Origin: Bacillota bacterium
Lineage (GTDB): Bacteria; Bacillota; Clostridia; TANB77; CAG-465
DNA length: 43,098 bases
Assembly (NCBI GenBank): GCA_023460235.1
Contig: JAEWRE010000033.1
Location: forward strand, 1-43,098
Reading direction: 5' to 3'
Each line of letters starts with the position of its first letter. The first letter of the stretch is position 1. Positions 1-7,490 of the stretch are shown one piece after another. The position numbers and the translations under genes were made by a program. The notes beneath the pieces were generated by a model. It did no database searches. It had not been told where the DNA came from and saw only the letters and a list, made by a program, of their open reading frames with translations.

Positions 1-1988
1 TAACAATATCACCTATAGCAATAACATTAACAGATAATGATGGTGGAAGTGGAATAAGTAAAACAGGAAGTAAATATGTAATAGACCAAATAGCAACAAA
101 TTACACAGAAGATGATTTAATATGGAACTCAGCAACAAGTTTTACAGCAGATAATTTTACAGGAAATACGGCAACAATAACAAAAGAAGTACCAGCAGAT
201 GGAGAATACTATATACATGCACTAGCAGTAGATAATATGGGAAATAGAAAAAGTGCAACATCAAGTAAAGTTATAGTAGATACAATAGTACCAAATGAAG
301 CAGAAATAACAATACCAACAAATACAGCAACAAATAATGTACAAGCAACAGTAAAATTAAGTGATAATACAAATGGAAGTGGAATTGATTTAAGCAACTG
401 TAAATACATATACAGCACAGTAACATTACCATATGGAGATACTGAAGCAATATGGAATACAGCTACAATATTTACAAGTGAAACACAAACAATAACAGTA
501 ACATCAAGTACAGATGAAGTATACTATTTACATGTATTGCTAGTAGATAAAGCAGGAAATAGAAGAGAAGTATTATCAAGTGGAGTAACAACAAATACAA
601 GTACACCAGTAGCACCAAGTATAACAGGAACAACAGCAACAAATGTATGGACAAAAGATGATGTAACATTAACAGTAAATACAGTAGCAAGTCCAGGAGT
701 AACAAAATATGAATATAGTATAAATGGTGGAGCTTGGCAAACATATAACAGTACAAATAAAATAGTAATAACAAGTGAAGGAACAAGTGCAGTAAAAGCA
801 AGAGCAGTAAATAATGTAGGAACATTAGGAGCAGAGAGCACAGGATATATAGTAAAAATAGATAGAACAAATCCAGGCATCACACTTGGAAAAGATGGAG
901 GGCAAGATCCAACACAGGCAAGTACAAGTGTAAATATAACAGATTCAGGAAGTGGAATAAACACAAGTAAATTACAATATGTATGGGATACACAAAGTAG
1001 CACAATACCATCAAGTGGATGGACAGTATTTACAAATGGATCAACATTAACAAAAACAGGAGATGGAAGTTATTACTTATGGATAAAAGCAGAAGATAAT
1101 GTAGGAAATCAAAGAATAATTGCTACAAATAAATTTACGGTAGGTGAACTATTAGAAATAGTAAGTGAAATAAAAAGTATAAATACTACATTTAGTGGGG
1201 CAACTAGCGGATATTCATATAACAATCCAGTAATACCAGCAGGATTTATGGCAGTAAATACAAATGATGCAAAATGGACAAATTTAGGGACAGATTGGAA
1301 TAATGGGCTTGTAATAGTAGATTCATATGGAAATCAATTTGTATGGGTACCAGTTGATGGAACAAATGTAACGTATTCAAAATGGTGTACTAGTGGATAC
1401 TCGTATTCAATAACAACGGATGATACATTGCCAAGTGGATTTAATGAATATACTGCAGTGAGTAAATATAAAGGGTTCTACATAGCAAGGTATGAGGCTT
1501 CCAATAATAGTGGAAAGGTAGCAAGTAAAAAAGCATCAGTATGGAATAATATAACTTATACAGATGCAAAAGCAAAATCAGAAGTAATGTCAGACAATTA
1601 TGGATATAATGCAGCACTTATAGGGACTAACTTAATAACAGGCACACAATGGGATACAGTAATGAAATGGATACAAAATAGTGGTAAAAATGTATCAGAT
1701 AGTAGAACTTGGGGAAATCATAATGATTCGATTTCACCAGCTAATGTACCTGGATATAGTGGCTTACAAATAACTGGATATAGTAATTACTGGAAATGTA
1801 AAAATATATATGACTTAGCTGGAAACGTATGGGAATGGACAAATGAAAAATATTCATCGGCTCTGTCTACTAGAGGAGGAAGTTATGTCAATACTGGTTA
1901 TACTTATCCACCAACTTATCGTCATAGCATTACAGCACCTGATATAGGTACTTTCCGCGGATTTCGTGTAGCATTATACATAAAATAA
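1..1988 (+). CDS. Surface protein with Ig-like repeats and C-terminal FGE/C-type-lectin-fold domain (5' end outside window)
   Basis: The reading frame is open from base 3 and already codes for an Ig-like repeat upstream of the first in-window ATG (237), so the gene starts outside the window. Four Ig-like modules of about 90 residues follow each other (about 3-290, 291-610, 611-875, 876-1145). Several carry a Gly-Ser-Gly-Ile motif and end in D-x-x-GN-R, as in extracellular bacterial Ig-like repeats. From about 1146 a SUMF1/formylglycine-generating-enzyme-like domain begins, with FVWVPVDG, GFYIARYEAS, AGNVWEWTNE, RGGSY and GFRVAL. That fold is a common carrier of binding surfaces, and true FGE activity is doubtful. 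Thr, Val and Gly in the Ig part are nearly always ACA, GTA and GGA, while the last ~35 codons switch to pyrimidine-ending codons (see findings). The protein is probably cell-surface or secreted and used for ligand binding. The other surface gene at the right edge may be a paralogue. Confidence 0.85.
   Translation, partial: TISPIAITLTDNDGGSGISKTGSKYVIDQIATNYTEDDLIWNSATSFTADNFTGNTATITKEVPADGEYYIHALAVDNMGNRKSATSSKVIVDTIVPNEAEITIPTNTATNNVQATVKLSDNTNGSGIDLSNCKYIYSTVTLPYGDTEAIWNTATIFTSETQTITVTSSTDEVYYLHVLLVDKAGNRREVLSSGVTTNTSTPVAPSITGTTATNVWTKDDVTLTVNTVASPGVTKYEYSINGGAWQTYNSTNKIVITSEGTSAVKARAVNNVGTLGAESTGYIVKIDRTNPGITLGKDGGQDPTQASTSVNITDSGSGINTSKLQYVWDTQSSTIPSSGWTVFTNGSTLTKTGDGSYYLWIKAEDNVGNQRIIATNKFTVGELLEIVSEIKSINTTFSGATSGYSYNNPVIPAGFMAVNTNDAKWTNLGTDWNNGLVIVDSYGNQFVWVPVDGTNVTYSKWCTSGYSYSITTDDTLPSGFNEYTAVSKYKGFYIARYEASNNSGKVASKKASVWNNITYTDAKAKSEVMSDNYGYNAALIGTNLITGTQWDTVMKWIQNSGKNVSDSRTWGNHNDSISPANVPGYSGLQITGYSNYWKCKNIYDLAGNVWEWTNEKYSSALSTRGGSYVNTGYTYPPTYRHSITAPDIGTFRGFRVALYIK
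3..1145 (+). repeat. Tandem Ig-like protein modules (four divergent copies)
   Basis: This is repetition at protein level. Units of roughly 90 residues recur with a (D)N-x-x-GSGI start, a Tyr/Trp-rich middle (IWN-A or VWDT) and a YY-L/I-H/W-x-L/K-A-x-D-x-x-GN-R end. The copies have diverged in sequence. The third lacks the GSGI start. Confidence 0.6.
1875..1973 (+). other. Candidate DGR variable region at the 3' end of the surface gene
   Basis: The codons for RGGS...GFRVAL lie here, the position and motif of many diversity-generating-retroelement variable regions in C-type-lectin/FGE-fold proteins. Between 1884 and 1958, 20 of 25 codons end in T or C, as expected if AAY template codons had been mutated at their adenines to NNY. 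The Ig part of the same gene prefers A-ending codons. Arg is CGT, CGC and CGT here, while AGA is used almost everywhere else. No template repeat or reverse transcriptase was seen in the window, so this is inference. Confidence 0.5.
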
Positions 1989-2030
1989 CATAACTAATAG
2001 AATATTAAAAAATTGTAATTATAAAAAATT

Positions 2031-2064
2031 AAAATTGTTGAGAAATATATTTTTCAACAATTTT
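2031..2064 (+). terminator. Intrinsic terminator of the surface-protein gene
   Basis: An 11-bp perfect stem (AAAATTGTTGA / TCAACAATTTT) is followed by ATTTTG. It lies 42 bases after the stop codon. The rest of the gap, 2065-2235, is AT-rich with no ORF or other structure I can support. Confidence 0.8.
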
Positions 2065-2235
2065 ATTTTGTTTAAATTAACTAATCAATATTAAATTTTA
2101 GTTACAATATTATTTTAAACTAGATATGTAATACGTTTATGTAGCATAAAAAAGTTGAATTCTTACAGTACCAAATAACTGCAAAAAATGACAAAAAAAG
2201 CACCAAAATTTCTTTATAAAATTATTAGAAATTCC

Positions 2236-2264
2236 TTGACAATCAATTTTCCTAATGATATAAT
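2236..2264 (+). promoter_or_regulatory. Sigma-A promoter of the nrdD operon
   Basis: TTGACA (2236-2241), a 17-base spacer and TATAAT (2259-2264) match the consensus exactly. The predicted start is near 2271, about 59 bases before nrdD. Confidence 0.85.
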
Positions 2265-2277
2265 TCTAATCAATGAA

Positions 2278-2293
2278 ACACAATATATTGTGT
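2278..2293 (+). promoter_or_regulatory. NrdR box
   Basis: ACACAATATATTGTGT is a perfect 16-base palindrome that fits the known NrdR-box pattern. It sits just downstream of the predicted transcription start, where bound repressor would block initiation or escape. NrdR itself is encoded at 5525-5974 in the same operon, so the site implies autoregulation by nucleotide level. NrdR boxes usually come in pairs about 31 bases apart centre to centre. I found no convincing second copy. Confidence 0.85.
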
Positions 2294-2329
2294 TGATGCA
2301 TAAGTAACTATACAAGGGATGGTGTTTAT

Positions 2330-4669
2330 ATGATTACTATGATTGTTAAAAGAGATGGAAGAACAGTTCCATTCAATGTCGAAAAAATAGCAAAGGCTAT
2401 CTACAAAGCTGCAGAATCTGTCGGAGGACACGATTATGATCAATCAGCTCAAATTTCTTCTCACGTTTGTGAATATTTAGAAAGAAAACTAAATGGTGGG
2501 GCTCCAACAGTTGAACAAGTACAAGATGCTGTTGAACATGTATTAATAGAAGAGGGGCATGCAGCAACTGCTAAATCATATATATTATATAGAGCAGAAA
2601 GAACAAAACAAAGAGATATGAAGTCTGATATAATGAAGACTTTTGAACAACTTACTTTTAGCGATTCTAAAGACAGTGATGTTAAAAGAGAAAACGCAAA
2701 TGTTAATGCTGATACTGCAATGGGTACAATGTTAAAATATGGTAGTGAAGGTGCTAAAAAATTCTATCAAATGTTTGTACTAAAAAAAGAACATGCTGAT
2801 GCGCATTCTAATGGCGATATCCATATACATGATTTAGACTTTTTAACACTTACTACAACGTGTTGTCAAATTGATTTAATTAAGTTATTCAAAGGTGGTT
2901 TTAGCACAGGCGAGGGTTTCTTAAGAGAACCGCAATCGATTGGAAGCTATGCAGCTCTTGCAGCTATTGCAATACAATCTAATCAAAATGATCAACATGG
3001 TGGTCAAAGTATTCCAAATTTTGAATATGCTATGGCAATTGGAGTTAGAAAAACATATAAAAAAGAGCATTTAAAAAATTTAGCAAAAGCAATTGAACTT
3101 TTAACTGATGTTGAAGATTCATATAAATATGCAAAATCTATTGTTCAAGAAATAAAATATGACAAAGATTTAGTTGCAACACTTGAAGATACAAATGGTT
3201 ATTTAAAAGAAGAAAGAAAAGTACTTTTAAAAGACTTTGATGAAAAAACTGTAAATAAAATACAAGAATTCGTAGTAAAATATACTGAAAAAGAAGTTGA
3301 AAAATCAACTTACCAAGCAATGGAAGGTTTTGTACATAATTTAAATACAATGCATTCTAGAGCTGGTGCTCAAGTTCCATTTAGTAGTATAAATTATGGA
3401 CTTGATACGACTCCAGAGGGAAGATTAGTAATGAAAGAATTACTACTTGCTACAGAAGCTGGACTAGGAAATGGTGAAACGCCAATATTCCCTATACAAA
3501 TTTTAAAAATAAAAGATGGAATAAATTATAATCAAGGTGAACCTAATTATGATATATTTAAACTTGCTTGTAGAGTATCTGCAAAAAGATTATTCCCTAA
3601 CTTTTCATTTATAGATGCGCCATTTAATTTACAATACTATAGACCTGGTGATTATAATACAGAAGTATCATATATGGGATGTAGAACAAGAGTTATGGCA
3701 AATAGCTATGATAAAACAAGAGAAGTAACTTCAGGAAGAGGGAATTTAAGTTTCACATCAATCAATTTACCAAGAATTGCTATAATGTCAAATGGTGACA
3801 TTGATGAATTCTTTGGAATGCTTGATGAAAGAATTGATTTAGTTGAAGAACAATTGCTTCATAGACTTGAAATACAATCTGCTAAAAGAGTAAGAAATTA
3901 TCCTTTCTTAATGGGTCAAGGCGTATGGTTAGATTCAGAAAAATTAAATATTGATGATGAAGTAAGAGAAGTATTAAAACATGGTACTTTAACTGTTGGA
4001 TTTATTGGTCTTGCTGAAACATTGAAATCTCTTATTGGAGTACATCATGGTGAAAGTGAAGAAGCTCAAAAACTTGGACTTAGAATTATAGGCTATATGA
4101 GAGAAAAAATGGACAGAAAAACAGAAGAGACTGGACTTAATTTTTCACTTATTGCTACTCCTGCAGAAGGTCTTTCTGGAAGATTTGTTAAAATGGATAG
4201 AAAGAAATTTGGTAAAATTGAAGGGGTTACAGATAGAGATTATTATACAAATTCATTCCACGTACCAGTTTACTTCCACATAAATGCATTTGATAAAATA
4301 AGAATTGAAGCACCATATCATAATTTAACAAATGGTGGTCATATAAGCTATGTTGAACTTGATGGTGATCCAACAAAGAATTTAGATGCATTTGAACAAA
4401 TAATAAGATGCATGAAAGAATCAGGTATAGGATATGGTTCAATAAATCATCCAGTTGATAGAGACCCAATATGTGGTTATACAGGTGTAATTGAAGATGT
4501 TTGTCCACAATGTGGAAGACGTGATCATGAAGAAAATAAAGTTGGATTTGAAAGAATAAGAAGAATAACAGGATATCTTGTTGGAACTGTAGACAGATTC
4601 AATAATGGAAAAAGAGCAGAAGAACACGATAGAGTTAAACATTTTATGAGCGAATGCAATTGTGATTAA
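2330..4669 (+). CDS. nrdD: Anaerobic (class III) ribonucleoside-triphosphate reductase
   Basis: This 779-residue glycyl-radical enzyme reduces ribonucleotides to dNTPs without oxygen. Residues ~3-95 form the ATP-cone allosteric domain (IVKRDGRTVPF...). Candidate active-site cysteines are in TTTCC (178/179) and MGCRT (451). A C-terminal zinc-binding segment has C and CPQCG. The radical loop is RITGY with Gly748. The zinc motif has DPIC where many relatives have two cysteines. Start ATG 2330 has AAGGGATGG seven bases upstream; ATG 2339 is a possible alternative. It is first in an operon with a mini-NrdD, nrdG and nrdR, behind a consensus promoter with an NrdR box. Residues 740-771 are repeated without change in the next gene. 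Confidence 0.97.
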   Translation: MITMIVKRDGRTVPFNVEKIAKAIYKAAESVGGHDYDQSAQISSHVCEYLERKLNGGAPTVEQVQDAVEHVLIEEGHAATAKSYILYRAERTKQRDMKSDIMKTFEQLTFSDSKDSDVKRENANVNADTAMGTMLKYGSEGAKKFYQMFVLKKEHADAHSNGDIHIHDLDFLTLTTTCCQIDLIKLFKGGFSTGEGFLREPQSIGSYAALAAIAIQSNQNDQHGGQSIPNFEYAMAIGVRKTYKKEHLKNLAKAIELLTDVEDSYKYAKSIVQEIKYDKDLVATLEDTNGYLKEERKVLLKDFDEKTVNKIQEFVVKYTEKEVEKSTYQAMEGFVHNLNTMHSRAGAQVPFSSINYGLDTTPEGRLVMKELLLATEAGLGNGETPIFPIQILKIKDGINYNQGEPNYDIFKLACRVSAKRLFPNFSFIDAPFNLQYYRPGDYNTEVSYMGCRTRVMANSYDKTREVTSGRGNLSFTSINLPRIAIMSNGDIDEFFGMLDERIDLVEEQLLHRLEIQSAKRVRNYPFLMGQGVWLDSEKLNIDDEVREVLKHGTLTVGFIGLAETLKSLIGVHHGESEEAQKLGLRIIGYMREKMDRKTEETGLNFSLIATPAEGLSGRFVKMDRKKFGKIEGVTDRDYYTNSFHVPVYFHINAFDKIRIEAPYHNLTNGGHISYVELDGDPTKNLDAFEQIIRCMKESGIGYGSINHPVDRDPICGYTGVIEDVCPQCGRRDHEENKVGFERIRRITGYLVGTVDRFNNGKRAEEHDRVKHFMSECNCD

Positions 4670-4698
4670 ATTTTAGTAATAAATAAGGGGGAGTTTTT

Positions 4699-4983
4699 AT
4701 GAAAGTTAATGTTATTGGTGGAGAAATGAGTCAAAAGGAAATAGATGCATATGTTAGTCATATAAATGAAGAATATCCAGAAAAAAATATAAGTACTTTA
4801 GATATAAAAATTGATGGGGAATATGTGGATATTAACTATACATTTGAGTCAGTACCTTTTGAAAGAATAAGAAGAATAACAGGTTACTTAGTTGGAACAG
4901 TAGATAGATTTAATAATGGAAAAAGAGCAGAAGAACATGATAGAGTTAAGCATTCACTTGAATGTAGTTGTGCAGAATTTTAG
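4699..4983 (+). CDS. Stand-alone NrdD glycyl-radical domain protein (GrcA-like mini-NrdD)
   Basis: This 94-residue protein has its own N-terminal half (about residues 1-53, starting MKVNVIGGEMSQKEIDAYV). Its C-terminal part is identical in 32 consecutive residues (54-85) to residues 740-771 of the NrdD just upstream, including the radical-bearing RITGY (Gly62). The two 96-base stretches differ at 9 bases and every change is silent, so the peptide is under strong constraint. It lacks the Cys-containing zinc motif and the catalytic barrel. By analogy with GrcA/YfiD, which replaces the oxygen-cleaved tail of pyruvate formate-lyase, it could rescue or regulate NrdD, and NrdG next door could activate it. 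That role is inference. The SD is GGGGGAG before ATG 4699. Its stop codon lies in the nrdG ribosome-binding site. Confidence 0.85.
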   Translation: MKVNVIGGEMSQKEIDAYVSHINEEYPEKNISTLDIKIDGEYVDINYTFESVPFERIRRITGYLVGTVDRFNNGKRAEEHDRVKHSLECSCAEF

Positions 4984-4995
4984 GAGATGATTTAG

Positions 4996-5508
4996 GTGGA
5001 AGAAACATTAAGGATAGCAGGTGTTGTAAAAGAGTCAATAGTTGATGGACCTGGAATAAGATATACTGTATTTACTCAAGGCTGTCCTCACAAATGTTTT
5101 GGATGCCATAATCCCCAAACACATGATTTTAATGGTGGAAAACAAGTTAAAATATCAAGTATTGTTGATGATATTTCAAAGAATCCACTAATAAAAGGTG
5201 TTACAATAAGTGGTGGAGATCCCTTTGTTCAAGCTCCACAAGTTGTAAAATTGATTGATCAATTAAATAGTAAAGGTAACTATAATATTATTGTTTATAC
5301 TGGATATACTTATGAACAATTAATAAAAAGTTCAACATATGAAAATGGATTTGAAGAGCTTCTTAGTTTAACAGATATTTTAATTGATGGAAAATTTGAT
5401 ATGGAGCAAAAAGATAACTTTATTCCTTTTAGAGGAAGTAGTAATCAAAGAGCTATCGATGCGAAAAATAGCTTAGAAAAAGGAGAAATTATACTTCATA
5501 ATTTCTAA
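4996..5508 (+). CDS. nrdG: Anaerobic ribonucleotide reductase activating protein (radical SAM)
   Basis: This 170-residue activase installs the glycyl radical on NrdD. It uses S-adenosylmethionine and a 4Fe-4S cluster bound by the CPHKCFGC motif (Cys30, Cys34, Cys37). GVTISGGDPF is the expected SAM-contact segment. I chose GTG at 4996 as the start because it gives the conserved N-terminus (LRIAGVVKESIVDGPG) and AGGAG lies 9 bases upstream, overlapping the TAG of the preceding gene. It follows the mini-NrdD by 12 bases and precedes nrdR by 16. The length is normal for the family. Confidence 0.95.
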   Translation: MEETLRIAGVVKESIVDGPGIRYTVFTQGCPHKCFGCHNPQTHDFNGGKQVKISSIVDDISKNPLIKGVTISGGDPFVQAPQVVKLIDQLNSKGNYNIIVYTGYTYEQLIKSSTYENGFEELLSLTDILIDGKFDMEQKDNFIPFRGSSNQRAIDAKNSLEKGEIILHNF

Positions 5509-5524
5509 TATATAGAGGTGATAT

Positions 5525-5974
5525 ATGCACTGTGTAAAATGTGGTTTTGAAGAAAGTAAGGTTGTAGACTCAAGATCTATCGAAGAAGGGAATTCTATTA
5601 GAAGAAGAAGAGAGTGCTTAAACTGTAAAAACAGATTTACTACTTATGAAAAAATAGAGTATACTCCTATTATGGTAGTAAAAAAGAATGGTTTAAGGGA
5701 GCAATTTGATAGAAATAAAATAATAAATGGTATGTTAAGAGCTTGTGAAAAACGACCTGTATCAATTGAATCCATTGAAAAAGCAGTTGATGAAATTGAA
5801 ATGGATTTAAATAATTCAATGGAAAAAGAAGTTGTTGCATCTAAAATAGGTGAACTAGTAATAGAAAAAATAAAGGCACTAGATGAGATTGCTTATGTAA
5901 GATTTGCATCTGTATATAGACAATTTAAAGATATAAACGAATTTAAAAAAGAACTAAATAAATTATTAAAATAA
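5525..5974 (+). CDS. nrdR: Transcriptional repressor NrdR
   Basis: This 149-residue protein has an N-terminal zinc ribbon (Cys3, Cys6, Cys31, Cys34, with RRRREC) and an ATP-cone from about residue 46 (MVVKKNGLREQFDRNKI). NrdR binds ATP or dATP through this cone and represses ribonucleotide reductase genes at NrdR boxes; a perfect box lies at 2278-2293 ahead of this operon. The SD GAGGTG ends four bases before ATG 5525. It is the last gene of the operon and ends at a bidirectional terminator. Confidence 0.97.
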   Translation: MHCVKCGFEESKVVDSRSIEEGNSIRRRRECLNCKNRFTTYEKIEYTPIMVVKKNGLREQFDRNKIINGMLRACEKRPVSIESIEKAVDEIEMDLNNSMEKEVVASKIGELVIEKIKALDEIAYVRFASVYRQFKDINEFKKELNKLLK

Positions 5975-5985
5975 ATGTAATTTAA

Positions 5986-6016
5986 AATAGAGTATTGATG
6001 ATATCAATACTCTATT
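5986..6016 (+). terminator. Bidirectional terminator between nrdR and the Crp/Fnr gene
   Basis: A 14-bp perfect stem (AATAGAGTATTGAT and its complement) with a 3-base loop is flanked by short A/T runs. It overlaps the last codon and stop of the minus-strand gene, so the two convergent transcripts share it. Confidence 0.75.
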
Positions 6017-6704
6017 GAACGTATAAGTGTAATTTATTTATATCTAATATTTCAAAGAAGTATTTATTAAATCTTATTATATTTTCTTCACTCATTCTTG
6101 AAAGTTCTCTTGACATTGAAGGTCTAGAAACATTCAAAAAGTCAGCTAATTCATCTCTGTTTAGTTTTATATTAAACGATAAAGAATTCTCTTTAATGTA
6201 CATATTATACAGAAAAGTGGCGATTTTTCCACGCATACTTTTTATAGATAAATAGTCAATTTTTTTATTTAGTATATATGCTTTATTTGCTAGTTCAGAT
6301 ATTATATTTTTATATACAGTATTAAAATTTGAATTCAAATTGTTATTTTTATCATGTATAATTGAGTTAACATCAATAAATATTATTTTTGTTTCTTCTA
6401 ATGCAATAACTGTAATGTTTTCATTATATTTAGTTGATAAAGCTATTACTTCACCGAAAACATCATATTTACTAAATGTAGATATGGTAATTTTATCACC
6501 TATTGAATTATGTTTTGATACTTCAATAGAACCCTCAGCTATTATCCCTAATTTTTCTAAATTTTGTTCTGGATGCATTATTGTTTCTAATGCATTAAAA
6601 GACTTTATTTCAATATTTAGTTTTTTAGTAACTTCATTAATCTCTGATTTGGTTAGGCTATTAAATATGTAACAATTTTCTAATATGTCTATATAATTAT
6701 TCAA
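6012..6704 (-). CDS. Crp/Fnr-family transcriptional regulator
   Basis: This 230-residue protein has a cyclic-nucleotide-binding-type beta-roll (about residues 8-125, with GIIAEGSIEVSK and YDVFGEVIAL) and a C-terminal helix-turn-helix (LNRDELADFLNVSRPSMSREL, about 182-202). There is no N-terminal cysteine cluster, so it is not a classical FeS FNR; a haem- or redox-sensing type is possible. It is divergent from a ferredoxin-like gene with overlapping promoters and a shared inverted repeat at 6720-6733. SD AGAGGTGAT precedes ATG 6704. In Clostridia, regulators of this class next to FeS proteins often serve nitrosative or redox stress, but the exact signal is not readable here. Confidence 0.85.
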   Translation of the reverse strand: MNNYIDILENCYIFNSLTKSEINEVTKKLNIEIKSFNALETIMHPEQNLEKLGIIAEGSIEVSKHNSIGDKITISTFSKYDVFGEVIALSTKYNENITVIALEETKIIFIDVNSIIHDKNNNLNSNFNTVYKNIISELANKAYILNKKIDYLSIKSMRGKIATFLYNMYIKENSLSFNIKLNRDELADFLNVSRPSMSRELSRMSEENIIRFNKYFFEILDINKLHLYVQ

Positions 6705-6719
6705 AATATCACCTCTTTT

Positions 6720-6733
6720 GTAGCCATAGCTAC
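6720..6733. promoter_or_regulatory. Putative Crp/Fnr-type operator
   Basis: GTAGC-CATA-GCTAC is a perfect inverted repeat with the 5-4-5 spacing of Fnr-type sites. Its centre falls at -41.5 from the predicted start of the FeS gene (6768), the classical class II activator position. It falls at about +16 of the regulator's own transcript, a repressing position. Confidence 0.55.
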
Positions 6734-6748
6734 TGAATTAATAATGAA

Positions 6749-6777
6749 ATTATACTATAATTATATATATAAATCAA
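6749..6777 (-). promoter_or_regulatory. Sigma-A promoter of the Crp/Fnr gene
   Basis: Read on the minus strand: TTGATT (6777-6772), a 17-base spacer and TATAAT (6754-6749). The predicted start is near 6742. It overlaps the opposing promoter of the FeS gene. Confidence 0.65.
6756..6761 (+). promoter_or_regulatory. -10 element of the FeS-protein promoter (weak -35)
   Basis: TATAAT lies at 6756-6761, and the -35 position (6733-6738, CTGAAT) matches poorly. This is typical of an activator-dependent promoter and fits the inverted repeat at -41.5. Confidence 0.5.
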
Positions 6778-6787
6778 GGAGGAAATA

Positions 6788-7471
6788 ATGAAAAGAAATA
6801 TAATAAAAGTTGATGAAGAAAAGTGCAATGGCTGTGGTATATGTATAGCTTCATGTCATGAAGGAGCGCTAAAAATTATAGATGGAAAAGCAAAATTAGT
6901 AAAAGATTCATATTGTGATGGATTAGGGGCATGTTTACCTGCATGTCCAATGGGAGCTTTAGAAATAATTGAAAGAGATGCAGATGATTTTGATGAAATT
7001 TCTGTATCAAAAAATATGAATATAAATACACATTTTAGAGGTTGTCCTTCTTCTAGAATGAAACTAAATATAAATAAAAGGAGTGTTACAAAAAAAGTAA
7101 ATGATGGTTTAGGCACAAATTTGATGCAGTGGCCATGTCAGATAAAGTTAGTACAATCAAATGCATCATTTTTCAATAACTGTGATTTACTAGTAGCAGC
7201 TGATTGTACAGCGTTTGCTTATGCAAATATTCAAGAGGAAATGAAAGAGAAAATAACAATCATAGGATGCCCTAAATTAGATAATACTGATTATTCAATT
7301 AAGCTTAGTGAAATTATACAAAAGAATAATGTAAAAAGTATAACTGTAATACGCATGGAGGTTCCTTGCTGTGGTGGGGTAGAAAATGCTGTAAGAATTG
7401 CAGTAGAAAATTCTTATAAAAATATTCCAGTAAAAGTATTAACAATTTCAACAGATGGTAAAATTATTTAA
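6788..7471 (+). CDS. 4Fe-4S ferredoxin-domain protein
   Basis: This 227-residue protein starts with a ferredoxin-like domain: CNGCGICIASC (Cys13, 16, 19, 23), then YCDGLGACLPACP with Cys43, 49 and 53, one cysteine fewer than a textbook second cluster. Further cysteines follow in RGCPSSR, WPCQ, GCPK and EVPCCGG, which may hold another cluster. It is probably a cytosolic electron carrier or FeS sensor, and its substrate is unknown. A strong SD (AAGGAGG) precedes ATG 6788. It is alone in its transcript, closed by a terminator at 7491, and divergent from a Crp/Fnr regulator that likely controls it. Similar proteins accompany hybrid-cluster protein genes in Clostridia, but no hcp gene is in the window. 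Confidence 0.75.
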   Translation: MKRNIIKVDEEKCNGCGICIASCHEGALKIIDGKAKLVKDSYCDGLGACLPACPMGALEIIERDADDFDEISVSKNMNINTHFRGCPSSRMKLNINKRSVTKKVNDGLGTNLMQWPCQIKLVQSNASFFNNCDLLVAADCTAFAYANIQEEMKEKITIIGCPKLDNTDYSIKLSEIIQKNNVKSITVIRMEVPCCGGVENAVRIAVENSYKNIPVKVLTISTDGKII

Positions 7472-7490
7472 AATATATATTAAATATATA

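Noticed and set aside
472..1003. Long minus-strand ORFs opposite the surface gene
   Set aside because: They are shadows of a strongly biased plus-strand gene (repeated ACA/GTA codons read as Leu/Tyr-rich on the other strand), with no RBS and no recognisable protein.
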